The notes under the pieces were generated by a model. It searched no databases and was not told the DNA's origin. It worked only from the letters and a program-made list of their open reading frames with translations. A DNA stretch of 56,007 bases from Atkinsonella hypoxylon. Lineage: Eukaryota; Ascomycota; Sordariomycetes; Hypocreales; Clavicipitaceae. Positions 18,901 to 24,295 of the stretch are shown one piece after another. The position numbers and the translations under genes were made by a program. Within the stretch, counting starts at the first letter, position 1; the number at the start of each line of letters is the position of its first letter. Location: the NCBI GenBank assembly GCA_000729835.1, contig JFHB01000199.1, positions 1 to 56,007 of the forward strand, in the 5' to 3' direction.

Positions 18901-21284
18901 GGGCTTCTCACACTTCCTCTTCGTTGCCGTCGCCGGGGCAAGACGGTCGTGACACTCGCCCACTTCAGGTTGAATCGCGAATGCAGCCGAATTCCGAAGA
19001 GTTCCAGCGGCTACAAAGGCAACTGAGGAGCCTTTTGCCGAGATACATGGTGCCGCGAGTCTTCATGACAGTCTCCCGTCTGCCGCTGTCTTTTGCAGAT
19101 AAGGTTGACTACAAATTGCTAAGGGCCGCTTACACCAAATGGGTGAAAGAATCGTCATCGGCTACTCATCCGGGTTCGAAACATCAGACAGACTTGGCAC
19201 TGCCGGAGCCGGGCTCTTGTGACTCATCAGTGTCCAAATTGAGTTCCAGCGAGGCCACGTTGCGGAGTATCTGGGCGTCTGCTGTCGGCTGCGCTCAAGA
19301 GTCAATCCGATCACAAGACGACATTTTTGACCTCGGCGCGGACTCCCTAACCGTTATCAAGTTAGCGATGCTTGCACGGAAGGAGGGCTACAATATTTCT
19401 GTTGCACAAATCTATGCATCTCCAGTCTTATCACAAATGGCCAAGCTTTTGCATTCAAATTCTCATCGGACCACGAGTCTAGTTCATGCTGAAAAAGAAG
19501 ACATTCCGCCCTTTTCACTGCTTTCCACGGCAGCTAGGAACCACACAGTCAAGGTCAACGCCTGCAAAGATGTAGTCGATATGTTTCCCTGTTCATTCTT
19601 TCAAATCATGGCAATAACCCAGGGCCAGAAAATACACAAGGCCTACTACGCGTGGTTTTTGATACGGATGAAAGGAACTATAAATCTTAAGCGATTGGAA
19701 GGTGCTTGTAACTTGTTGACCCAGCGACATGCTGCCTTGCGGACCAGCTTCCATGTTGTCAATGGCGAATTGGTGCAGCAGATTCACGCACCCGATCAGC
19801 AAGTCTCAAATTTCCAAGATCTAGGATCTTGTAGTTCTGAGGAGGCTTTTGTTGCGCTTCTCGATCGCAATGACCCGTTCCCAGTCGGCCTCGGCCGCAT
19901 TTTGACCAGATTCAGAATAGCATGCTATGATAGCGATGAGAATGATGGATATATTCTGGGTATCGGAATGTCACACGCCCAGTATGATGGATTCTGCTGG
20001 ACTACGATTATCAACGACCTCTATCGTGCATATCTCACTCAGACCCTACAGACCAAGCAGCCACCCTCGTATTCTCGATTCATCAGTCACTCTCTGAAGA
20101 CGTCGCTGAGCTCTGATACCAAGTCTTTTTGGGAAGAGCTTCTGCATGGCGCTAAAATGACATCTCTATCCCCACAAACAGAAGAGAAGAGGCTGTGGTT
20201 GCCCCTTGACACAAAGCAGACACGCACACTGCCTCGCTACAACCCTCGACTCGGCAATGCCACTTTCGCCATTGTTGTCAAGGTCGCATGGTCTATCGTG
20301 CTCTCATGGCTGACGGGCAACACGGATGTAGTGTTTGGCTCCCTAGTATTTGGCCGCAACCCACAGATAGATGGAATGGGGGATATAGTCGGCGCCTGCA
20401 TCAATGTGGTTCCCAATCGCGTCTCGCTCTTGGAAAAGAGCTCGATGACCATTGCAGATCTCCTCGAGATGGTTCGACAGCAACAGATATCGATTGTGCC
20501 CTTTGAAACCACGTCTCTGCCCGAAGTAAGCCGATATATGCATTGGCCTGCAGGAACCAGGTTTGGAAGCGTCGTGCAGCACCAGAACATTGATGAGGAC
20601 GTCTTTACTTCCAACATTGCAAACAACGATGGCATTAGTGAGATTGGCACTCCCTGGTCCTTCGCTGGGAGCGCTGCTTACCCCGGGCTTTGCGACGACG
20701 TGCTCGACTGCTGGATCTGTACTGTGCCTCATCCTGCGGAGACGAAGATCTATTTCCAGTACAACAATACCAATATTCCCGATGATTGCGCATCCAGAAT
20801 TACTCAGGTACTGTGTGATGTGATACATTCAATTTACGCAGACCCGTCGGTTCCATTCGGGTGTATAGACCAGCCACAGGGGGTCGTCTCCTCGATTCGA
20901 ATGCAGATTCTGCAATTAGAACGGAGCTACGGTGCTGTATCCGCCAACGAGGCTCGGAAAGACCAAGATAAGAAGTACAACGAGTTATCAAGATGCCCTG
21001 ACAGAGTCATGTCCATATTGCGCAAGTTATGGGCCCAGGTGCTACCAGAATTGTCATCGGTAGAGCGCGAGGTAGATGACGATTCTTCATTTTTTGCCCT
21101 CGGCGGCAACACCATGCTTGCCGAGCAGCTCGCTACGTCCTGCAGGGAGCAAGGCTTTATGTTGACTGCGCAGGCTATATCTGCCTTTCCTACAATAAGA
21201 ATGCAGACCGCACACCTGTGTGGCCATTGTACATTTAGCAGAGAGCGTATGGAGGATGTACGTCTAATTCTGGAGCCTCAGTAA
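3936..21284 (+). CDS. Giant nonribosomal peptide synthetase, 5,782 aa
   Basis: Assembly-line enzyme that activates amino acids as adenylates, loads them on phosphopantetheinyl carriers and condenses them; presumably cytosolic. It is one uninterrupted 17.3-kb frame that opens directly in an adenylation domain. Order, with approximate nucleotide positions: A1 3936-5540, T1 (Ser580), C1 5870-7100 (HHALFDG, 776), A2 7210-8840, T2 (Ser1687), C2 9190-10450 (HHILYDE, 1888), T3 (Ser2258), C3 10900-12190 (HHAVSDG, 2467), T4 (Ser2853), C4 12690-13980 (HHSIYDG, 3059), A3 14070-15650, T5 (Ser3998), C5 16130-17420 (HHSIYDG, 4207), A4 17510-19130, T6 (Ser5137), C6 19560-20840 (SHAQYDG, 5346), T7 20995-21230 (GGNTM, no serine). 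All four A domains keep the P-loop-like TSGS, YGP(T/S)E and the C-terminal catalytic lysine. There is no epimerase, methyltransferase, thioesterase or reductase. The product is unknown; six functional carriers would allow up to six residues if each is used once. A-less T-C units recall ferrichrome-type synthetases, but no ornithine hydroxylase is nearby. Confidence 0.97.
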   Translation: MLLHHVFEHQATRHPGRVAIEYRDMKITYGELNASANQLAAYIKHIHKPKLGVIALGLERGPLTVTAVLAVLKAGLAWVPLPLDAPCSRIENILAISSPALILCSQTTRHISGASRKTVVLDEPETKERIQQEPMVGLSPTDNDIGPADLCHILFTSGSTGIPKGVMLEHQAVVHNVQVLANRFALNEYTRTLQFAEYTFDVFGLDLFMTFYAGGCLVMGSLTDIMADLTSFVSHARVNYAQLTPTIISLIDPAQVPTFRVLASSGEPLTNKILHDWVDRVRLMNAYGPTETIVCTVQEMSGTPSIEPQFIGTALPGLDVVLMREDCPEEVPRGTVGEICVAGVQLFRGYIGVHEIQSRQVVQYGSQIFYRTGDLGFLSHLANSAPTIRLLGRKDGQVKVHGVRIDLGEVEEALSSHSGTRKCTALVPKAGPALGRLAAVVSISNAGPWRMVKTGIPRVKVLHPTNPDQREALTTLIDWLRSRLPPQAVPSSWWIVDDFPLTSSGKIDRMSVQRWLENASEDEFVELARAWAIEDKKHPPSKGEDSALERQLIEICSKTLGLSTSAIDPRASLPQLGFDSLGIFRLVSMARREGLDLSVQQVRREYSIRGLTSSLSQAGHGFKPLDNADIEAFSLAPRSSSLQDLKAFVAEQCHIDRQDILDIYPCTSLQAGMMALAARRSDTYICIMEYLISPDIDITRFYSAWESLLAKTPFLRNRIVHDIRGVGLLQATIRYIKKAHSDESFEQPMSFGDSLCRGRVVRDEGTQTWKFNLKIHHALFDGWTKDLIIKELRNTCDHSTLSDEAKIGSSSFVKYIKYLIDDISINESKHMSFWKNYLENCSVTDFPRMPNEWTGELSGEHDVLTRTITADVSEFARKQQVTATIVVQAAWAIVLGKHSATDDVVFGSTLSGRDAPVDDIASIIGPTMVTVPCRVSWSNRVTVGQLLRRLHEESSDLIPHQHYGLQSIANIGQDTKNACLFRSLLVVQPGSAAANQQKESLEEKEQFSSDMLRTYPITVEFVLSNSRRAKVRIHHDKSTVSEQTATLVLHHLESTLAAISAAGLNTPVSDIEIMSRDERKQMMALQKGCPTKINRCLHDLVQETARNYPNLLAVVQYLPPKSLSHKQLDQSSTALAKYLKNSHQIGRGIIVPLGFEKSALAIMAMLAVLKTGAAYVALDTSQPTQHLQRITRHLKSKHVLCSTRTYHKLHQIVEHALEIHDHWLSETHTSAVYLSDQKHHASPDDTAVVFYTSGSSGEPKCIASRHSAIATSMYHSARFLRIEPGARVFQSTSFAFDMSLKDIYCTLLSGACICLPSDTDRLSAEQMRQMDVNIAFLTPSVTESISLEDVPSLRILNLGGEKATASLIRRWASKVRLINSYGPTEAVACLTFADNLDENADPANIGKPVTGQVWIVQRNSTGSLTLAATESVGEIAISGHTVAQGYMNDATRTALSFVEQPLWMQQAGTDSDSYLYLTGDLGSKDQYGRITILGRNDSQIKINGIRIEPAEAEHALRRLGGMFTSAVVGAVRGPDTEDLSQSKTILVAFVAVETSDVDEQDSRSTFPGSLIMHPDAVHKTFHQECGSAQRKLALQVPRYLVPRVFVPVRTIPLTVSGKTDRKRLRAALEDDAHRDRHMAAKSNVSQHLAPCSHNKLEARIREIWQEVLGRKTNFALSDNFFRTGGDSLTAIRLVLACKQQGLQITVAQIYEHPTLSQMAAAVLEISDVRSSDMRWSESPAPFSLLPNEARKEIVADAAEICNVDAQFIEDVYPASPFQEGLAAINLQAKTAYMARWVYALTGEIDIEKLAHALEVAVARNPIFRTTLAHTPKCTIQVVIKMAEWKRQPSNADRAGKQLQLEGNKSLFRYRLYAHQGVEDKTYLQVDMHHILYDEWTIQYFLHDLTYNYCHPNAECPGRQSYATFIKYLLNMEGNDEVSTTFWKNDLEGAEELDYPRRTSPWHQFKTNSIIRSVDSILLDCGDDRSEERQAMTPATIAAASLAILLSSYGRTEDVTFGLTLSGRHVSGLEEISGPTISSVPLRTRASGRQNISAFLSEIQSKMRRIQDFQHVGLQKIARLDVKGAKKACAFRTLLVVQQGERSEFSSENQALQLKMVEEETFMSTNYGLVVVLVTDGSTRQAKFKIEFDSECVTQQEAHKVLSHLHRIACRLTSMKGTVDDVFNEIGEHEENGEMEHTIHPPTLPISSFHNRNGTESGGLEQQQVALWEVLRDLWAKALDLFPQHIGLEDTINTLGGDSITLIKLLSTARKSGVSLSFGDKINQFTTLADMASEANAVLEESQSTRAVDISLPQPFSLVEGLPKEACVKDAAAKCGVDPTLVVDVYPCTPLQEGLMAVSVMEPGSYTAQHSYKVLGNIDQDRFKSAIERVWKMEAILRTRIFITSRLETVQVVLNDVSLPFEICRQYSTLQEYLKKDQQILFDYGKPLTRFSLVVDGRRQTYLVVSQHHAVSDGWTTRLLEDAIKREYSKSDACDRYTTTENRMPSFIKFVKDVQKSEDAAHFWKTTLAGATVTDFPHLGKGRLFRATGQLVDSCAVPESARTPLTSLLEAAWGLVLSKYTGCDDVCFGVVQSGRTSPIPGIDTMLGPTIATIPRRLKPKPTAVVSRYLDEVLSHANKAGPFEQYGLPNIRLLGQDARNACDFRTLLVVQPKHQFSDQAVVPSQLAIEPVDVGFMVDNYGLTVDCHPLENGTLSIYVNYDKSSTSATEAARISKHFIQAICQLVEGPEKLVADINVFHEQSIHSFMPISPKGDTQSKPALSSANGVTNETQNGHQIDSSMRNDNNNGAPHFAAQKTRPETSPRDILRRLWADVLHIESKTIDDDDDFLILGGDSILAIKLSSYAREHGISLPARSILQEPTLKKMALQMSEQQTLKPQVKNGHSPWNGRQRYASQISATYGMAQEDIEDVYQCTPLQINLMALTMRQPGAYVATETFRLPPHVDMVRFMKAWDLVYQRHELLRTRLCQVFDEDGYPALVQVVCASDAVPWHITTSDELPYQHKEKQQQQLHVEVSLGTRLAFFGLVKTSSSGTYFQLTRHHSIYDGWSTNLLWDDFKYAYKSGCSPPSRTPFRCYVQYLESLDRSAITDFWKKELDGFHAEHYPANVQSQSLLSEAGTSSVNLTYKVDKRLDHVINNFGFQQVARGAWALVLALVSRWPSQTYDICFGSVVSGRMGALDAIEDIAGPTMSTVPIRIMVDMTEPVAQYLQRIRDNALVMTSFEHVGISNIKQISKEARAACQFRNILVVQPPKAESAGSADELDSICEAVGQDAMSQPYSLVVECLQNSDRGDFSLSASFEKAVLDEVEVRTILEIFSRVIKLFSETSRGGTSLGDLLHDVARIEDYGQMLAFNGLALPRSTLCLHEIFERSARSNPRRIAVLAHDQELTYEALEEVSSLLASYLRQKLGLGTSSLVPMCFEKSSFMVITMLAIMKAGGAYVPLDPSHPSGRIRAMIDQCKSDFVLVSAAQEARISHTTSSQNVVVSMSLLRLLSHEKNKQMIALPPPKIGPQNLAYMIFTSGSTGRPKGVLMEHGSVAVSMMQYAGSFNYANGKGFRVLQFSSYTFDVSVAEIFSTLASGGTVCIPTEEDRLTDLVGVITRMKVNVAFLTPTMANILQPSDVPTLEVLCMTGEAMTASLVQVWCEAPNTRLFNAYGPTEAAVHCAVGRIERKTGHRNIGTSFGGQLWVVHPEDHTKLQPVGCTGELVVSGATLARGYLDNAEQTAKAFINDVVWFKGVEPRRIYKTGDVVRYRGDGTMEFMGRKDGSQVKFHGQRIELGEIEAAIKSCDRDGTLLNVAVEKIPFSGRDSLVAFFQIKTSSTPMGTTQDLLIPCRNIPHDVRTFVRDTLASLRDFLPQYMIPSLFLPMSRWSHSASGKTDRQLLRKLAADLSETDEDIYRTIDDMDDGVYEKVAGDDDKAIHDGKSQSLKKPGIHGYHHSFRSSPWAIDLVTSLWRKVLGRDANFQPALNQDFFSLGGDSVSVIFLVAEFRRAEVHVTVSDIYQHKTVSSMVDLILSRQRLSQDTSSNLPHAITNHMNKPFSLVQAKGVEVQCLRNEVASELNISPDSIQDVYPCTSLQEGIIFLSERVEGSYHARLSILMPRRLNLERLHSAIQNLVRMHDILRTRIIFHGTLGSLQVVLTAEAHLRETERLKLMKDDESIRFGYGLPLHQHFLVARDNRIYLEFDCHHSIYDGWSLPLLMEDLRRLYYQGTSRFPEPAPVPFKDLVAYVHSPSVTEAADNFWGKYLQAAVMSDFPELAGRTHDSIRATAYYERQISLNAVDVSKDKTMATVLTAAWSLVISRHTTSSDVCFGVLLSGRNAPVPGIEGIRGPTINTVPFRVVLDYQNATIAATLDRVQCHMLDMIPYQFTSLSKLSKAFSDGHGQFGSLLSIQTGGPAAREDDTDTCGSDFNIASPPVGDKGAQIFFGEPYPLFLAVDVDQSNGNIVVSSQYDPEIISGDHVGRILGQYELVIRQLVNAELQDVPLRDVELLSDADKQCLLGWAGEPIERGDVCVHEMIEKIAAEHPHHQAIEGFSESLSYGQLDQQSNALASHILKLREGNIYSGVTIPVWMETSPTAIVVILAVLKLGASYVPLDHRFPVARAEYITQDISARIMLVSKEKSFIAAELVEKLQSQNKTAPTIVQVDAVIETIRTLESPITCFTPPYLASKTSDLAYVIYTSGSTGQPKGVMMEHWALTATVKEQAITYGFDYNTRMFGLASLSWDPSLLEIFAVLTHGGCLCIPTEDERNGCMELVDSINRHRANQISTSPAVASLIDLRLTPTVKVISLGGEVIREENIINAHQAGVRLFNIYGPSEACIDAIVHRNVVPGVSPQNIGWPMSSQVWIVDPTDPKKLVPPGCTGELALSGTLARGYLNDEVKTARTFLADCPFASPLYLTGDLGRYEMDGSIYFLGRKDRQVKLNGQRVELGDIENAIRTLCPQNGVAVDYFSASDNDKKLLVVYLTRASHTSSSLPSPGQDGRDTRPLQVESRMQPNSEEFQRLQRQLRSLLPRYMVPRVFMTVSRLPLSFADKVDYKLLRAAYTKWVKESSSATHPGSKHQTDLALPEPGSCDSSVSKLSSSEATLRSIWASAVGCAQESIRSQDDIFDLGADSLTVIKLAMLARKEGYNISVAQIYASPVLSQMAKLLHSNSHRTTSLVHAEKEDIPPFSLLSTAARNHTVKVNACKDVVDMFPCSFFQIMAITQGQKIHKAYYAWFLIRMKGTINLKRLEGACNLLTQRHAALRTSFHVVNGELVQQIHAPDQQVSNFQDLGSCSSEEAFVALLDRNDPFPVGLGRILTRFRIACYDSDENDGYILGIGMSHAQYDGFCWTTIINDLYRAYLTQTLQTKQPPSYSRFISHSLKTSLSSDTKSFWEELLHGAKMTSLSPQTEEKRLWLPLDTKQTRTLPRYNPRLGNATFAIVVKVAWSIVLSWLTGNTDVVFGSLVFGRNPQIDGMGDIVGACINVVPNRVSLLEKSSMTIADLLEMVRQQQISIVPFETTSLPEVSRYMHWPAGTRFGSVVQHQNIDEDVFTSNIANNDGISEIGTPWSFAGSAAYPGLCDDVLDCWICTVPHPAETKIYFQYNNTNIPDDCASRITQVLCDVIHSIYADPSVPFGCIDQPQGVVSSIRMQILQLERSYGAVSANEARKDQDKKYNELSRCPDRVMSILRKLWAQVLPELSSVEREVDDDSSFFALGGNTMLAEQLATSCREQGFMLTAQAISAFPTIRMQTAHLCGHCTFSRERMEDVRLILEPQ
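10600..13980 (+). other. A-less T3-C3-T4-C4 block inside the NRPS
   Basis: Between C2 and A3 there are two carrier-condensation pairs with no adenylation domain. Both carriers keep LGGDSI with the modifiable serine (2258 and 2853). Both C domains keep HHxxxDG. The linkers between C and T (about 10,480-10,600 and 12,200-12,390) are short, polar and low in complexity, with no remnant of A-domain motifs. The block therefore looks like true A-less modules rather than decayed ones, and would have to be loaded by another A domain of this enzyme or in trans. Confidence 0.85.
19560..20840 (+). other. Terminal condensation domain C6 with SHxxxDG motif
   Basis: The last C domain of the NRPS has SHAQYDG (5346-5352) where the other five have HHxxxD(G/E). 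The second histidine and the aspartate are kept. It is also the most divergent by eye: the usual IGPT-type motif is replaced by GDIVGACINVVP, and the VYPCTSLQEG latch by MFPCSFFQ. Fungal terminal CT domains that release by cyclisation have an SHxxxD-type motif, so C6 is the most likely release domain. Confidence 0.7.
20995..21230 (+). other. Degenerate C-terminal carrier domain T7
   Basis: The helical fold signature is kept (LRKLWAQVLPELSS then DDDSSFFALGG), but the attachment motif reads LGGNTM (5722-5727) instead of LGGDSL. Asp is replaced by Asn and the phosphopantetheine serine by Thr5726. It should not be convertible to a holo-carrier. The frame stays open to a normal stop, about 55 residues beyond the motif. 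Confidence 0.85.
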
Positions 21285-21902
21285 GATACGGTGAACGACA
21301 GATTGGCATCAGACGCCATCTATTAGGGAAGTGCGGAACAGGGCCATTTGTACTTAGTAAAATTTTTGATGGCACGTGGAAATCATCACGATAGCGTCTT
21401 ACCAACCAGTTCAAAATTGACGACCTTGGTATCAAAACGACTTCGGCCGGTGCCGGGATAAAATGTATTTATTGTCTGGCTCACGAGAATGTCTGTGGCA
21501 AAGACTGCTTCGTCAATCATATTGAATCCTCGAGACCTCAAGATGCTGCAAGATTATTGGCACGGGTCTAATGATCTGGCGAGGAGAGGTCTTTCGGTAT
21601 GAGTTGTGTGACAGCTCGTGCCGACCTGGAGCCCCACTTAATTAAGCAGCGTGTCAGCAGCGCGATGCGACCGACCCCATCAACCTAGGGCTTTGTCTCT
21701 CGGAGCCGGAGGTTATCGATGAGGTCTTGAGATGGGTGGGTCCAGCGACCTGGCTGTTGCCGTATCGCAGCCCAAGCCCAAGCACAAGGGATAATTTATG
21801 CAAATTTCAAGCAAGTTGCCGTAGTGCATGAATCATGTGGGTCACTTTCCTAATCACGTTAGACACGGGAACGCGTAGTTTTCCCAGTTACGGAATACAT
21901 TC
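21285..21902. other. Intergenic: NRPS 3' flank and next promoter
   Basis: 618 bp between the NRPS stop and the start of the next plus-strand gene. No open frame or structured element was recognised. It marks the likely right-hand edge of the biosynthetic locus, because the genes that follow look unrelated to it. Confidence 0.6.
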
Positions 21903-23791
21903 ATGACCTTCCGTCACAACCCTCCGTCACCCGCCCAGTCTGCATGCTGGCGATGCCACGATCCCATAGCAAAGATGACAAGGGCACAGAAAAGCGCGAG
22001 TTCATCTCCAGCTTCATATCACACCGCCAACGATTCCAATATCCATGATTCAACCACGGCAAGCAGTCCGGCGCAGGGTGTGCCCTGTCCTTACCGCGAG
22101 GCCCGACAACTTCACCGGGAACTTCAAGATCACTGTCAAATTTTCTTAGAAGAGCAACTTTGTATGTCGACTCCTTCGGCCCCAGTTGATAAAAGACTAA
22201 AAAAAATAAACTAAAACAATAAGAATTTAAAAATTTGAACGCCAGCTGAATATTTCTATTCACAGATACTTGCGCCATCCAATTGTTGAATAGTACGCTC
22301 GGACAAGGCATATCGCGCCGGACACCACCTACCAAGCCTGCCTTGATACCGCCACCAAGCCACTTGGCAGTTCTAAACACGCTCGTTGTCCATCCCACTC
22401 ACACAACGCGCGCCGAGACGTCGGAGTCTCGAGAGGTTTCGGCCCTTGCGCTGGATTATTTGCGCAATTTGCTTGTGGTAGTCGGGCCCGTCAACGCTGG
22501 ATTTCGCACCGCTTTCCAGTTCCGCGCTTCCCCGCGATGGAGTCGTCGCTCGGATCTGCATAGCTTTGGTAGCGACAGCGAGATGTCGGATGGCGAGTCC
22601 AGTCATGACCATGATCGCGTGAGGGGACGGATGGCCAACCAGAGCAGTCTATGGACGCGAGGCCAGGACCTATGGACGACGGTGGGATGGGCTTTTAACA
22701 CGAGCACCCTGTATCCGAAGCGCTGGCGGTACTGGAAAGTGTGGCTGGAGTTCATGCTCGATGTGCTGGACATGGATTGGGCGGCGCGGGAGCGGCAGGA
22801 TGATGCGGCGTATGAAGCAAATGGGACAGCGCGAGAAGTCGGGGACGGAGAGGGGGACGAAACCCTTACGGCGAGGAAGGAGTCCATGATTGCCATGTAT
22901 ATGTGGCAAGATGCGTGTGGGGGGCAGCTGGCGCTGAAGAAAATCATAAAGTCGCTCTTCGCGGACGGCAGTTCGCTTTCGTCGTCATCCTTCCCGGAGG
23001 TGTTTGAGAAGGAACCTCGAGGCCCTAAGAAGCCTTACAAGAAAAGGAAGAGGAACAATGTCCTGGACCTCGGAAACGAACAGTACGGCGACTACTTTGA
23101 CGACGAGTCTATCTCATCGGGTATCTCAGAACCACCAACACCACAGAAGGCACGAGACACACGAACTACAGCTGCCTTTGGGTCATTACATCCCGGGCTC
23201 GTCGAGTCAATTCCTCTTCGCCTGCGGTTCTTCGAACTCCTGTCGACGGCTATCTTCACGTTGGGCAAACGCAGGGACCTTGATCGGCTCTTCGAGGACT
23301 TTGCACACTCCATCAGGAGTCTTCGTGTCGATATTTTTGCGCTGTTCGTCTCCCAGAGGGAGAACCCGCTTTCGCCAGAGGTGCACGTCACCCTCATCAA
23401 GGAGCTGTTCGACTGCCTCTTGCCCAATAGCCACAAGGACCCACGTAACGTTGACCCCGAGGGCGACGCGCTGGGGTCTTTGACCATGCCCTTGCTGGAG
23501 CACTGCTATGTATGTCTGCCGGCGAATACGGTAGCGCTGGAGGACAATGCGAAGCTGAGTCTTGTGGTCGAGAACGCAATACAGTTGCTTTGGCTGAGTG
23601 ATGTTGCAGTGTACTCGGGTAGTTTCGAAGAAGCTTGCGAGAAGGGCGTTTGTGCGAGAGAGGCCAAGGCAAGAAAAAGGCGAACGGGCAAGGGGCGCGC
23701 TGATTCCGGGGATGTGCTTGCCGAGGAGGTGCTGGCTGGTTCGGCGGAGAGGATTCGCGTCTTGCTGTGTGCTTTGAAGGCGGCAGGATGA
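21903..23791 (+). CDS. Conserved fungal protein of unknown function, 594 aa
   Basis: Two exons, 21903-22161 and 22266-23791. The 104-bp intron has GTATGT and TTCACAG ends. The long second-exon frame has no ATG near its beginning, so the upstream exon is needed; joined, they give 595 codons in frame. The N-terminal part has a CWRCHDP motif (a possible half zinc site) in a low-complexity Ser/Thr/Pro region. The centre contains a Trp-rich conserved-looking stretch (RYWKVWLEFMLDVLDMDW) and the C-terminal half is predicted helical. A basic cluster KKPYKKRKRNN looks like a nuclear localisation signal, and another basic stretch (KARKRRTGKGR) lies near the end. I do not recognise a named domain. It follows the NRPS on the same strand, but nothing suggests a biosynthetic role; a nuclear scaffold or regulatory protein is a guess. 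Confidence 0.75.
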
Positions 23792-24295
23792 GCCAAGTGT
23801 ATGGATGTCGCAGAGAGAAAGAGGAAGAACGCAATGACCAGGATTCGATCGACGAGTTTCTCGTCTTACAATAGGAGTTTGGGGTATTTGGGGGCAAATT
23901 AAGAAAGTGTGCTTTACTCGGGATACATCAGCATAGCGGGTTGTCTGTCTTGCATTGACCACGGATTGTTTGCTACTAAGACACTATGGATACATGTAGA
24001 TACCCCTTTCGTAAGGTATATGTTTTTCCTTGCGCCGAGATAATATTCATGTACAGGTGATGTTTCCAGGATGGTGGTGCTGCATTGCTTAATGCAGACA
24101 AATATGGTGTTTGAGGCAGAAGGTTGCGTTGCGACACGATAGTCTTCGAGATGTCGATATAGACTATACTTAGAGCCAAGTTGCGGCATTGCAAACGGCG
24201 TTTGCGCAGTTCGAGTAGACCTTAATATCGAGCCCACGGACATAAAGCCCCCCGGTACTATGGACAGAAATCTAGTTTCGTCATGACTCACGCCA
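23792..24295. other. Intergenic: convergent 3' ends
   Basis: 504 bp between the stop codons of two convergent genes. It carries a 125-codon minus-strand open frame (23914-24291) that has no recognisable domain and overlaps where both 3' UTRs should lie, so I do not call it a gene. Confidence 0.6.

Noticed and set aside
3936..21284. NRPS as a hydroxamate siderophore synthetase
   Set aside because: A-less T-C pairs recall ferrichrome synthetases, but they are internal here, and no ornithine monooxygenase, acyltransferase or siderophore transporter lies in the window. Kept only as a comparison.
23914..24291. 125-codon minus-strand open frame between convergent genes
   Set aside because: No domain and no start context of note; it lies where two 3' UTRs are expected.
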